Shown here one piece after another: positions 9,030 to 17,413 of a stretch of 22,909 nucleotides of DNA. Under the pieces are notes generated by a model. It made no database searches and was not told where the DNA came from. It was given only the letters and a program-made list of their open reading frames with translations. Numbering within the stretch: the first letter of the stretch is position 1; every line of letters begins with the position of its first letter. The stretch covers positions 1 to 22,909 of the forward strand of contig JAVBPQ010000071.1 in NCBI GenBank assembly GCA_031549525.1. The letters are read 5' to 3'. Origin of the DNA: WQUF01 sp031549525. Its GTDB lineage: Bacteria; Bacillota; Clostridia; Clostridiales; Clostridiaceae. The position numbers were made by a program, and so were the translations under genes.

Positions 9030-9040
9030 AAGCTCACCCC

Positions 9041-9973
9041 TTAAACCTTCTCATCTATAGTCAGTTTAAATATATCAGGTCTTGAATAATGTCCCATGAC
9101 ATCCATATCCATCTTGCTTAAAGTAACTTCTCCCATATCTAAATCCCCAATCAATATATCTTCTTTATCCCATACTGGCTCTACTATATATTTTCCAAAT
9201 GGATTAATTATACAGCTTCCCCCAGGGCATATATTCTCAGGCTGATTTTCAAGCTCATTATAACAATTTAAATCTTGAGGATACATGCTCTTTTTCATAT
9301 GTTGATTGCATGAAATTACAAAACATCTTCCTTCAAGAGCTATATGCCTTACTGTACATTGCCACTCTTCTCTATTATCTGCAGTTGGTGCAATATACAA
9401 AGCTATGCCTTTTTTATACATTGCAACTCTAGCAAGAGGCATATAATTTTCCCAGCAAATCAAGGATCCCATCCTTCCATATGGCGTATCTATGGCTGTA
9501 AGGGTACTTCCATCTCCTTCACCCCATATACAGCGCTCAAGTGCAGTGGGCTTTAATTTTCTATGCTTCCCTAAAAGGCTGCCGCAAGGTCCAAAAAATA
9601 AATTTGTACAATAAAGGGTTCCATCTATCTTCTTTTCATCTCTTTCCACAACCCCTATGGAAATATACACTCCTGCCTCCCTTGCTGCATTTCCAATAGC
9701 TTCTGTCACAGGTCCTGGTACTAAAACAGAATTATCATAATACCTCTTCCAATCTCGTCTTCCTTCCATGGTTCTATTTCCTACCACAAGACCAAAAGAA
9801 AGCCCTCTTGGATATGCAGGGATAAACGCTTCTGGAAATACTATTAGCTTAGCTCCGCTTTCTGAAGCTTTCTTTATTAAATCAAGTGTTTTTTTAGTTG
9901 TTCCCTCTAAATCCATAAATATTGGGGCAGCCTGAACTGCTGCAACGCGCAAAATTTCCTTGCCCTTCTCCAT
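9041..9973 (-). CDS. Nitrilase-superfamily enzyme, branch-1 nitrilase-like
   Basis: The protein has 310 residues. The catalytic triad is visible: Glu48 in VFPEAF, Lys139 in KHRKLKPT and Cys173 in LICWENYMPL. The YPRG that follows Glu48 and the CWENY motif are typical of true nitrilases (nitrile to carboxylate and ammonia) rather than amidases or N-carbamoylases. I chose the ATG at 9973 because GGAGG precedes it by 5 bases; the longer TTG-start version begins inside that site. It is the first gene of an apparent operon with thrB and thrC. A link to the aspartate family, for example hydrolysis of 3-cyanoalanine to aspartate, is possible but inferred only from position. The substrate is unknown. 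Confidence 0.87.
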   Translation of the reverse strand: MEKGKEILRVAAVQAAPIFMDLEGTTKKTLDLIKKASESGAKLIVFPEAFIPAYPRGLSFGLVVGNRTMEGRRDWKRYYDNSVLVPGPVTEAIGNAAREAGVYISIGVVERDEKKIDGTLYCTNLFFGPCGSLLGKHRKLKPTALERCIWGEGDGSTLTAIDTPYGRMGSLICWENYMPLARVAMYKKGIALYIAPTADNREEWQCTVRHIALEGRCFVISCNQHMKKSMYPQDLNCYNELENQPENICPGGSCIINPFGKYIVEPVWDKEDILIGDLDMGEVTLSKMDMDVMGHYSRPDIFKLTIDEKV

Positions 9974-10145
9974 ATAAACCTCCAAAATATTTTATTCCTA
10001 CCTAAATAATCATCACCTAGGAAAGGTTTTCATCTATATATAAACTCTTCTCTTAACATTACTAACAATTCTAGAATATATCAAAATTGGATGTTTATCA
10101 ATATGGAATACAATTCATTGCACCATTTAAAAGGTTTAAAATTTT

Positions 10146-10598
10146 TTACTCTTTTTCTAAATTAAAACTTGAAGATTCTAAAAGTAATGTAAGCCTTTCA
10201 ATATTATAGAGGGTCTTCTCATCTATAAAATGTTCCACTTTTTCTGTTTGTTCAATCTCTTCTTTTGAATTATTTAGTAAACAAAAGAATTTATTTAACA
10301 CATCATGCCTATGGAGCAAATATTCTCCAATAGCATCACCTTTTGACGTAAGTTTTATGATACCATATTTTTCATATTCCACATAACCAAGATTTTTAAG
10401 ATTGTTTACCATCTTTGATGATGAAGAAGGCTTCACATTCAATTTATCAGCTAAATTATTTATACGGATAGAGCCTTCTTCCTTTAAACATCGATATATC
10501 ATCTCAAGATAATCCTCCATTGCATGAGTCATCTTGGAATTATGGATCAATTCGTAACCTTTAAGCGTTCTAAAGTTTTTGTTATTAAACTTTTCCAT
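10146..10598 (-). CDS. DtxR/MntR-family metal-dependent transcriptional regulator
   Basis: The protein has 150 residues, with an N-terminal winged helix-turn-helix at about 24-90 and a short metal-binding/dimerisation helix region. There is no C-terminal SH3-like domain, as in MntR rather than DtxR. Aligned by eye with Bacillus MntR, all six metal ligands appear conserved: Asp29, Glu32, His98, Glu119, Glu122 and His123. HPSSVTKM of MntR corresponds to KPSSSSKM in the recognition region. I chose the ATG at 10598 because GGAG lies 8 bases upstream; the TTG at 10625 has no such site. The gene is divergent from feoAB across about 107 bp containing a dyad, so it probably represses feoAB when metal is plentiful. 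Whether it senses iron or manganese is open. Confidence 0.87.
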   Translation of the reverse strand: MEKFNNKNFRTLKGYELIHNSKMTHAMEDYLEMIYRCLKEEGSIRINNLADKLNVKPSSSSKMVNNLKNLGYVEYEKYGIIKLTSKGDAIGEYLLHRHDVLNKFFCLLNNSKEEIEQTEKVEHFIDEKTLYNIERLTLLLESSSFNLEKE

Positions 10599-10642
10599 AA
10601 AATCAACTCCAACAAATTGTAACAATATTCATTATTAAGCCA

Positions 10643-10680
10643 TATAATTAGTACAGGAAAACAAAGTTTCCATATGCTAA
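10643..10680 (+). promoter_or_regulatory. feoA -10 box and overlapping dyad, candidate metalloregulator operator
   Basis: A perfect TATAAT lies at 10643-10648; no good -35 box is seen at normal spacing. Immediately downstream is an imperfect inverted repeat: TTAG at 10648 and GGAAA at 10656 are mirrored by TTTCC at 10667 and CTAA at 10677, with the arms differing by one base in length. The expected transcription start falls inside the dyad, as for a repressor site. A separate small dyad, ATTGTAACAAT, lies at 10616-10626. Confidence 0.45.
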
Positions 10681-10705
10681 TAAATATTATGAGGTGGCTA
10701 TTTTT

Positions 10706-10945
10706 ATGAACAAAAATCTTATACCTTTAAATAAAGTTCCTGTAGGGAAAATTGTAAAAGTAAATGCATTGCATTCGACAGGAACTATGAGAAGAAGGCT
10801 TTTAGATATAGGGCTTGTTACAGGAACTGTAGTCGAATGCCTCCAAAAAAGCCCACAAGGAGATCCTATTGCATATTTAATACGAGGAGCTGTGATTGCA
10901 CTTCGCCTTGAAGATGCATCTAATATACTAGTGGAGATGATATGA
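10706..10945 (+). CDS. feoA: Ferrous iron transport accessory protein A
   Basis: The protein has 79 residues and is the small SH3-like cytosolic partner of FeoB. The pattern LNKVPVGKIVKVNAL, then MRRRLLDIGLVTGTVVE, then IAYLIRGAVIALRLEDASNILV is typical of FeoA from start to end. I chose the ATG at 10706, with GAGGTG nine bases upstream, over the GTG at 10694 that lies within that site. Its stop overlaps the feoB start by four bases (ATGA), which implies translational coupling. Confidence 0.93.
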   Translation: MNKNLIPLNKVPVGKIVKVNALHSTGTMRRRLLDIGLVTGTVVECLQKSPQGDPIAYLIRGAVIALRLEDASNILVEMI

Positions 10946-13035
10946 TGACAACAAATAAAGTAATAGCGCTTGCTGGAAATCCAAATGTAGGGAAAAGCAC
11001 TATATTTAATAAGCTTACAGGACTTAATCAGCACACAGGAAATTGGCCTGGAAAGACTGTAGAAAGTGCCCAAGGAAACTATGTTTTTAATGGTGAAAGC
11101 TATACATTAGTAGATATACCTGGGACTTATTCTCTATTAGCTCATTCTGCAGAAGAAGAAATAGCTCGCAATTTTATTTGCTTTGGTGATTCTTTAAACA
11201 TGGCTGATGGCGTTATAGTAGTTTGTGATGCAACATGCTTTGAGAGAAATTTAAACTTAGTCCTTCAAACCATTGAAATTACGCCTAATGTGGTCGTATG
11301 CATAAATTTAATAGACGAAGCTAAAAAAAAGAAAATTCATATTGATTTTAAAAAATTAGAGGAAAATCTTGGCGTGCCTGTAGTTGCAACAAATGCAACA
11401 AGAGGAGAAGGCCTTCATATATTAAAATCAAAAATTTCTAATATTAAACCTTTAAAAGATATATCTTTAGCAACAATTGAATATGCTGAGCCTATTGAAG
11501 ATGCAATATCTATTTTAAAACCTGCTCTTTTAGATAAATGCAAAAATTTAAATCCAAGGTGGCTAGCCATTAGGCTTATAGAAAATGATATCTCCTTTAT
11601 TAGAGATCTAGAAAGTTATTTAGATAATCTTATAACAAGAGATAATTCAGTATTAAAAGCTATGGATGAAGCAATAAAGCTTCTAAAAAATCATGGAATT
11701 TCAAGTGATAATTTTGAAGATTCACTGGTTTTAAGCATTATATCCAAAGCAGAAGATATATGCAAAAAATGTATTTCATTTGAAAATCCTCATTATAATC
11801 TTAGAGATAGAAAAATAGATAAAATTCTAACAAGTAAATTAACAGGCATACCTGTGATGCTTCTTCTTTTAGCCTTTATATTCTGGTTGACCATAGTAGG
11901 TTCAAATTATCCATCAAGATGGCTTTCTAACTACTTTTTCTTTCTCTTAGAAAAACTTTCAGCTTTTATGAATTATATGCATGTACCTAAACTTCTAAAC
12001 GATATATTAATTTCTGGAATATTTCGTACAGTTGCCTGGGTTGTTTCTGTTATGCTTCCCCCTATGGCTATTTTCTTTCCTTTATTTACCTTGCTTGAAG
12101 ATTTAGGATATTTACCAAGGATAGCCTTTAATTTAGATCATAGCTTTAAAAAATGCTGTGCTTGCGGCAAGCAAGCTCTAACCATGTGCATGGGTTTTGG
12201 ATGCAATGCTGTTGGAGTCACAGGGTGCCGCATAATAGATTCTGAAAGGGAGAGGCTTATAGCCATAATTACAAATAACTTCGTCCCTTGTAACGGCCGG
12301 TTTCCAACCCTCATAGCACTTATTACCATGTTCTTTGTGGTCAATATTTCATCTCCATGGCAATCGCTAACATCGAGCTTATTTCTCACTTTAGTTATTT
12401 TGCTAGGAGTTTTAATGACTTTCTTAGTCTCTAGAATATTATCACACACTGTTTTAAAAGGCTTACCTTCTTCCTTTGCACTAGAACTGCCGCCTTACAG
12501 AAGTCCTCAGATTTTTAAAACAATAATACGTTCAATCTTAGACCGCACCTTGCTTGTTTTAGGACGTGCTATATCAGTAGCTGCTCCTTGTGGGCTCATC
12601 ATATGGCTTATGGCAAATGTTAAAATTTATGATATGAGCATATTAAGCTATTGTTCTAATTTTTTAGATCCATTCGCAAGGCTCATCGGGCTTGATGGCG
12701 TAATTCTCATGGCATTTGTTTTAGGGTTTCCTGCAAATGAAATTGTGTTTCCTATTATGATAATGGCTTATCTTTCACAGGGAAGTATTCTAGAGTTAGA
12801 TAGTTTAGAAAACCTCAGAGAGCTTCTTATAAATAATGGGTGGACGTGGGTTACTGCTGTATGTGTCATGCTCTTTTCTCTGATGCATTGGCCATGTTCT
12901 ACCACCTGCCTCACCATAAAAAATGAAACAAAAAGCTTAAAATGGACTGTTATTTCAATTATAGTACCTACAGTAGCAGGAATGACAATATGCCTTTTAT
13001 TTAATAGTATTGTTCAATTAATTAGATTAATTTAG
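10942..13035 (+). CDS. feoB: FeoB-type ferrous iron (or divalent metal) transporter
   Basis: The protein has 697 residues. The N-terminal G domain shows GNPNVGKST at 12-20, switch I around Thr39, DIPG at 58-61 and NLID at 122-125. A helical linker domain follows to about residue 280, then the membrane part with the family blocks LEDLGYLPRIAF, CGKQALTMCMGFGCNA, PCNGRFPTLIALI and GFPANEIVFPI. The core carries a Cys-rich stretch, KKCCACGKQALTMC, and TGCRIID where enterobacterial FeoB has a different sequence, so it belongs to a divergent clostridial-type subgroup. The family moves Fe2+ inward, and some FeoB proteins are reported to move Mn2+. An MntR-like regulator is adjacent and feoA overlaps the start by four bases. 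Confidence 0.93.
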   Translation: MMTTNKVIALAGNPNVGKSTIFNKLTGLNQHTGNWPGKTVESAQGNYVFNGESYTLVDIPGTYSLLAHSAEEEIARNFICFGDSLNMADGVIVVCDATCFERNLNLVLQTIEITPNVVVCINLIDEAKKKKIHIDFKKLEENLGVPVVATNATRGEGLHILKSKISNIKPLKDISLATIEYAEPIEDAISILKPALLDKCKNLNPRWLAIRLIENDISFIRDLESYLDNLITRDNSVLKAMDEAIKLLKNHGISSDNFEDSLVLSIISKAEDICKKCISFENPHYNLRDRKIDKILTSKLTGIPVMLLLLAFIFWLTIVGSNYPSRWLSNYFFFLLEKLSAFMNYMHVPKLLNDILISGIFRTVAWVVSVMLPPMAIFFPLFTLLEDLGYLPRIAFNLDHSFKKCCACGKQALTMCMGFGCNAVGVTGCRIIDSERERLIAIITNNFVPCNGRFPTLIALITMFFVVNISSPWQSLTSSLFLTLVILLGVLMTFLVSRILSHTVLKGLPSSFALELPPYRSPQIFKTIIRSILDRTLLVLGRAISVAAPCGLIIWLMANVKIYDMSILSYCSNFLDPFARLIGLDGVILMAFVLGFPANEIVFPIMIMAYLSQGSILELDSLENLRELLINNGWTWVTAVCVMLFSLMHWPCSTTCLTIKNETKSLKWTVISIIVPTVAGMTICLLFNSIVQLIRLI

Positions 13036-13070
13036 GATATCTTAATTTATTTAAGACATCCTCTTTTTTT
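13035..13070 (+). terminator. Intrinsic terminator of feoAB
   Basis: GGATATCTTAA pairs with TTAAGACATCC (one mismatch) at 13035-13061, followed by TCTTTTTTT. It begins at the feoB stop codon. Confidence 0.85.
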
Positions 13071-13088
13071 ATTGAAAATTAGTCAATA

Positions 13089-13121
13089 AAGGACTTCCCC
13101 CATTAAAACAAGGAAGCCCTT
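13089..13121 (-). terminator. Probable terminator of the aminopeptidase gene
   Basis: AAGGACTTCC at 13089 and GGAAGCCCTT at 13112 form a stem with one mismatch, 20 bases past the stop of the minus-strand gene. The T-tract on that strand is weak (TTTATTGACT), so confidence is moderate. Confidence 0.5.
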
Positions 13122-13140
13122 AACTCTCTATTTATGATCT

Positions 13141-15066
13141 TTATAGTTTTACAACAAGATTTAATTTAACAAGCAGATCGACATATCTTTTTATAATATC
13201 CTTATCAAGCCCTGTAAATAGATTGATTATGCTATAAATCTCTGATATCTTTCTTGTACCGTCCATATAAAAAGCTATTAAATGTAAGGATATATCATAA
13301 GCCTCAATGTTATCCTTTATACTATATTCAAAATCATTTATCAACTTTTTGTCATCATCTGATTTAGCTAAGATGCTAAGGCGATAAATAGGTCCTTTAA
13401 ATAATCTTCCAGGAATGAAATCATCCCCCTCCCATGGAGCTTGTTCCATACCTAAATGATGATAATTTTTCATAAAGATTTTACAAGCATCTTTAATGTA
13501 TTGTATTTGTGCATCTATTTCATCGCAATGAGGGATAAATTTTGTTAAACTTTCACAAGCTTTTATATAAAAATCACAAATATGATTAAACCCATCTGCT
13601 ACTATTCCATTTAATCTATTATTTAAAGCTTTATCTACTACTTTAGATAAATTTATGCTCATGCTTATATTCATAGAATTAAAGATTTCAGGAAGCATTT
13701 TTTCATTTAAATTTGATAGTGAGTAACAATAGCTTGCTGCAAGTGTGCTGGATTTTTTTAATAAGTTTTCGTCAATCATCTCTATTGTATCGCCACTAGT
13801 ATGATAATTTAAATCTGGAAATTGTATCACCATAGGTGAAGGTATATTAACAGTAGGGTCACACAATACTAAATGGTCGCTTCCACCTACAAAATTGATA
13901 ACAGAACTATTAAACATAGGTACTGATTCACCAAACACATTTGCATCTTTTTTTAGCTCATCTAAAATATGAATTGCTACATCAGCTACAAAAGATGGGG
14001 TAGAATAAGGTAAATAAGTTATGCTTAAAGGACCATATTTTCCACTTTGTCTTCCTCCCACCATATCCATGTTAATTCCAGCTAAGATCTTTTTGCTATC
14101 TTCGCCAATAGAATGCAAATAAGCATATGTTCCTGTAAATTCTGGTATTAAAATTAAACGTATGCCTCGTTTTAGACCTTCAAGCTCTCCTCTATCTATC
14201 ATAGTCTTTATTGCATTTAACGCTTCCATAGATGCAGAAACGCCACTAGCGTTATCATTAGCAGAAGCTCGTGGATGGCAAAGGTGAGCTGTTATCAATA
14301 TCTCTTCATCCATCTCTCCAGGTAAAAAACCCATTACAACCTCAAATTTTCCATCTTGTAAGGATGAGTCAACATGGCATTTTATTTTTGGCAATTGATC
14401 TTTTCCTTCCATACTTTTGCAAATATCTTTAAGCATATCTCCCACTCTTGGGCTTATTACAAACCCAAAGCAATCTATTTCATCATCCTTATCATAATAC
14501 CAAAATGAAGTATATCTTTTTAAATCATATTGATCTTCTCTAGATCTTGCCTCATCTGTAACAACATAATCAGAAATAAATCCTAAAGCTCCACGATTTT
14601 TTATTGCCCACATAAATTTGTTAAAATCATCATTAACAAAGAGAATCTTTTTATTTAAATCTAAATCCTTATAATTACTCTCATCTATTCCTCTATCCAT
14701 ATGAACTATCTCAATTTCACTATTTGTATAATCACAAGGCATAGATCTTTGAATTATAGACATAGCATCTTTAGAAAAATCAGCAAGATTTAATTCATAA
14801 GGCTCTATAAGATCACATTTAGCACTATTTATATTCCATTCCTTAAACCCCTGAGAGCATAAATATTTTGCATCTAACTTTGCTTCAAAAGAAAGTATTT
14901 TTGAGTCTATTCCCATCCTCTTTAATTCTTCACAACAATACTCAGCGGCTGACCGATATCCCAAAGAAGCTTGTATACGGTGGAATTGAGATATATCATT
15001 AACCATTTTATAAAGTCTTTTAGCAGAAATATTTTCACTTATTTTGTTTGCAACAGATCTTATCAT
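13141..15066 (-). CDS. M28-like zinc aminopeptidase with C-terminal winged-helix-like segment
   Basis: The protein has 641 residues and no signal peptide, so it is probably cytosolic. Metal-site motifs in order are AHLCHP (His261), SANDNASG (Asp271), LIPEFTGTYAYL (Glu309), INMDMVGG (Asp334) and YHTSGDT (His422). In classical M28 peptidases the middle motif is Glu-Glu; here the second Glu is Phe. This resembles the DUF4910/DUF2172-type relatives that have PETIGS at this place. An inserted region at about 100-245 may be a PA-like lid. The last 45 residues (DGTRKISEIYSIINLF onward) look like the small winged helix found at the end of those relatives. The start ATG has AGGTGAGG nine bases before it. 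It is divergent from the Spo0A-like signalling cassette and shares its upstream region. The substrate is unknown. Confidence 0.8.
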   Translation of the reverse strand: MIRSVANKISENISAKRLYKMVNDISQFHRIQASLGYRSAAEYCCEELKRMGIDSKILSFEAKLDAKYLCSQGFKEWNINSAKCDLIEPYELNLADFSKDAMSIIQRSMPCDYTNSEIEIVHMDRGIDESNYKDLDLNKKILFVNDDFNKFMWAIKNRGALGFISDYVVTDEARSREDQYDLKRYTSFWYYDKDDEIDCFGFVISPRVGDMLKDICKSMEGKDQLPKIKCHVDSSLQDGKFEVVMGFLPGEMDEEILITAHLCHPRASANDNASGVSASMEALNAIKTMIDRGELEGLKRGIRLILIPEFTGTYAYLHSIGEDSKKILAGINMDMVGGRQSGKYGPLSITYLPYSTPSFVADVAIHILDELKKDANVFGESVPMFNSSVINFVGGSDHLVLCDPTVNIPSPMVIQFPDLNYHTSGDTIEMIDENLLKKSSTLAASYCYSLSNLNEKMLPEIFNSMNISMSINLSKVVDKALNNRLNGIVADGFNHICDFYIKACESLTKFIPHCDEIDAQIQYIKDACKIFMKNYHHLGMEQAPWEGDDFIPGRLFKGPIYRLSILAKSDDDKKLINDFEYSIKDNIEAYDISLHLIAFYMDGTRKISEIYSIINLFTGLDKDIIKRYVDLLVKLNLVVKL

Positions 15067-15134
15067 TCTTATTTACCTCACCTATAAAGTTTTTAATTTT
15101 AAGTATACCTTAAATATTATAAATAAACTAGTGA

Positions 15135-15161
15135 TTTATACTATCATGACAGGAGTATAAA
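15135..15161. repeat. Inverted repeat in the divergent control region, candidate operator
   Basis: TTTATACT at 15135-15142 and AGTATAAA at 15154-15161 form a perfect 8-base inverted repeat with an 11-base spacer, ending 2 bases before the -35 box of the signalling cassette. The longer half-site TTATACTATC (15136-15145) recurs inverted as GATAGTATAA at 15182-15191, overlapping the -10 box. On the other strand the repeat covers the -35 position of a TATAAT at 15116-15121 that could serve the aminopeptidase gene. Confidence 0.5.
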
Positions 15162-15163
15162 TG

Positions 15164-15192
15164 TTTACAACTAATATTTTAGATAGTATAAT
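15164..15192 (+). promoter_or_regulatory. Sigma-A-type promoter of the signalling cassette
   Basis: TTTACA at 15164-15169 and a perfect TATAAT at 15187-15192 are separated by exactly 17 bases. The response-regulator start codon lies 51 bases downstream. Confidence 0.75.
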
Positions 15193-15243
15193 AAATGGTA
15201 CCATAGTAAAAATCTAGATATATTTTTTAAGGATGATATAATT

Positions 15244-15993
15244 ATGTATTCTGTTTTAATTGCCGATGATAATAAACAATGGTTAGATACTTTAGAAATA
15301 GGAATAAATAGTCAAGAAGAATTTCATGTAATAACTAAAGCATATGATGGAAAAGAAACTATCATGCAAATACAAAACTTTAAGCCAGATATAATTATTC
15401 TTGATATTATTATGCCTGAATATGATGGAGCATATATAGTAAATTACGTAAAAAAACAATTTACTGATTACAACCCAATATTCTATATTCTTTCTGGTAT
15501 TGGCACTGATACAATCATTAAAATACTAAATGATTTGGATGTAGATTTTTATAGTATGAAGCCAGTATCAGTAGAGATAATCATCGAATCGCTAAAAAAT
15601 ATCATTAAACAACAAACAGAAAATATCACACATCCAATTATGCAAGATAAAGATATTGAAGATGTTAAAATTGTAGTTAAGAATTTAGTCTACCGTTTAG
15701 GAATGTCCCCAAACAAATTATCTACAGATTGCATTATTGATGCACTTGTTTTTTATTTTGAAAATCCTGATAGCCTTCGCTTGCTTACAAAGATCTTATA
15801 TCCTCATGTTGCAAAGCAAAGAGGTATGTCCGCATCATCAGTAGAAAAAAATATAAGAGATGCAATATCTAGAATGAAAAAAAGCAATACAAAGTTATAT
15901 GAACAAATATTCTCATATTCAGAAGATAAGAGAATCACCAATGGAGAATTCTTATCTGTTGTTGTTGATTATATAAAAAGAAAGGAAATATGA
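15244..15993 (+). CDS. Spo0A-like response regulator
   Basis: The protein has 249 residues. The N-terminal receiver domain (about 1-120) has Asp8/Asp9, the phosphoacceptor Asp54 in IILDIIMP, Ser84 and Lys106 in SMKP. The C-terminal domain (about 138-246) resembles the Spo0A DNA-binding domain: LTKILYPHVAKQRGMSASS and VEKNIRDAISRMKK match the LYPDIAKKFNTTASRVERAIRHAI region of Spo0A, and ITNGEFLSVVVDYI matches its PTNSEFIAMVAD end. It is slightly shorter than Spo0A (about 265-270) and diverges in the recognition helix. It sits beside membrane kinases rather than the usual spo0A neighbour spoIVB, so I regard it as a paralogue. The ATG has AAGGA ten bases upstream. It is the likely output of the two kinases that follow, binding DNA as a phosphorylated dimer. 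Confidence 0.88.
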   Translation: MYSVLIADDNKQWLDTLEIGINSQEEFHVITKAYDGKETIMQIQNFKPDIIILDIIMPEYDGAYIVNYVKKQFTDYNPIFYILSGIGTDTIIKILNDLDVDFYSMKPVSVEIIIESLKNIIKQQTENITHPIMQDKDIEDVKIVVKNLVYRLGMSPNKLSTDCIIDALVFYFENPDSLRLLTKILYPHVAKQRGMSASSVEKNIRDAISRMKKSNTKLYEQIFSYSEDKRITNGEFLSVVVDYIKRKEI

Positions 15994-16026
15994 ATTAGAA
16001 TTGACTCTCAATTGAGGTGATATATC

Positions 16027-17391
16027 GTGAATTTCACTGAATTTAGTTATTCACGACAGATGGAAGCTATTTTAACAATAGTTGCAATAGGATCTACTAT
16101 TATGCTTTTTTATTTAGTAGTAAAGATCTTATTAAAGATATATGATGAGAATGTTAGTTTGATGAGAAAAGTTCTATTTATCATTCCTGCATGTATTTTT
16201 TATACTGTGACAATCTATGGTACATATGCACTCTATGGATTTAAGTCTATTCCTAATGTTATACTTTTGATTATAACCCTTCCTAGTCCTATATTAGCTG
16301 CTCTTTGTTATTTTTTAGGAATTAAAGCGTTAAAATTATCTAATGTTAAGTCCATTAATGTTGTACGACAATCATTTTTTTACATGTTGGTTACTATAAA
16401 CATCAATGCTTTTATACGAAGAACTTTCTTTCACTTTAGATTACCTTATAATTATTTTATTGATGCTATAAGTTTGTTATTATGCGATATTATTTACATT
16501 TTATTTTATTTTTTAATTGTTAGTTATGTAAATAAGAATGGCATCATAATTCGTATAAATGACAGCATTAAAATAAAAAACTGGAAATTTGAAATTGTTA
16601 CAAGTTTTTTAATTATAATTTTAGTATATTTAGTAATAGTTTATATAATAATCATAAACAAACTTCAAGGATTTGAACCTATTGTTGTTGTTATAGGCTT
16701 GCTTCTTCTTTTACTTACAGATATTAATTTAGGTTATAATAGGGCATTAAAAAATGAATTTATAATCAAAGATTCATATATAAACAGTTTATCCAATTCT
16801 ATTGATAGTTTTAATACTCTTAATAAAGAATTTAAAGATGCACTTGATTCATATGATACTTATATAAAAGATGATAATTTAGAAGCATTAAAATCATACC
16901 ATGAATCTTTAATAAAAAAAACAATGTTAACAAATGAAAAGATAGAGCTTACAAAAAAAATGTCTCAAAATCCATTGCTCGTTTCCACTTTACTTAAAAA
17001 ACTTGAATATGCAAGTTCTTGTAACGTATTATTTTTTATGCCAGTATTGTGTTCATTAGAAAATATGTATATTGATGATTTAGATTTAAGCATAGTACTT
17101 AGTAATTTGCTTGACAATGCAATAGAAGCTGCTGCAATATCTCTTCAAAGGCGAGTCTCATTTTCAATAAAAGAGAAAGATGCAGAATGCAAAACTATCA
17201 TAATATCTAATAGTACAAAAGATGATGTAGATATTGATAAAATTACACTTCAAAGAATATCAACAAAAGAAGGGCATAATGGACTTGGTATAATTCAAGT
17301 ACGCAACATTTTGCGTAAGTATTGGAATTGTTCGTTGCATTTTAATTATTATAAAAATGAATTTTCTGTTTATGTTGAATTATGGATGTAG
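16027..17391 (+). CDS. AgrC-type membrane kinase with intact ATP site but no phosphoacceptor histidine
   Basis: The protein has 454 residues, with about six or seven membrane segments in the first 235. A coiled dimerisation region follows (about 245-330), then a GHKL ATPase domain. The ATP site looks complete: N-box SNLLDNAIEAA with Asn360 and Asn364, and G-box GHNGLGIIQVRNIL around 416-429. In the dimerisation helix, aligned gap-free with the next gene's product, the histidine position is Lys267 (LNKEFKDAL where the paralogue has LKHDFNNIL), and the Asn four residues later is Asp271. It should be able to bind ATP but not autophosphorylate on the usual His. The start is GTG with GAGGTGATATATC before it. 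It lies 33 bp after the response regulator and 22 bp before its paralogue. Confidence 0.88.
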   Translation: MNFTEFSYSRQMEAILTIVAIGSTIMLFYLVVKILLKIYDENVSLMRKVLFIIPACIFYTVTIYGTYALYGFKSIPNVILLIITLPSPILAALCYFLGIKALKLSNVKSINVVRQSFFYMLVTININAFIRRTFFHFRLPYNYFIDAISLLLCDIIYILFYFLIVSYVNKNGIIIRINDSIKIKNWKFEIVTSFLIIILVYLVIVYIIIINKLQGFEPIVVVIGLLLLLLTDINLGYNRALKNEFIIKDSYINSLSNSIDSFNTLNKEFKDALDSYDTYIKDDNLEALKSYHESLIKKTMLTNEKIELTKKMSQNPLLVSTLLKKLEYASSCNVLFFMPVLCSLENMYIDDLDLSIVLSNLLDNAIEAAAISLQRRVSFSIKEKDAECKTIIISNSTKDDVDIDKITLQRISTKEGHNGLGIIQVRNILRKYWNCSLHFNYYKNEFSVYVELWM

Positions 17392-17413
17392 CACACAAAA
17401 AGTAGGTGATATA

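Noticed and set aside
9974..10145. T-box or other riboswitch before the nitrilase-thrB-thrC operon
   Set aside because: No T-box core motif or convincing terminator/antiterminator pair was found in the leader.
15161..15214. A 17-codon frame with AGGAG five bases upstream, considered as a signal-peptide gene for the kinases
   Set aside because: It overlaps the predicted promoter of the cassette, so its start would lie upstream of transcription, and it has no AgrD-like or secretion features.
15244..15993. The master sporulation regulator Spo0A itself
   Set aside because: The DNA-binding domain is clearly related but divergent, the protein is shorter, and the neighbours are membrane kinases rather than spoIVB.
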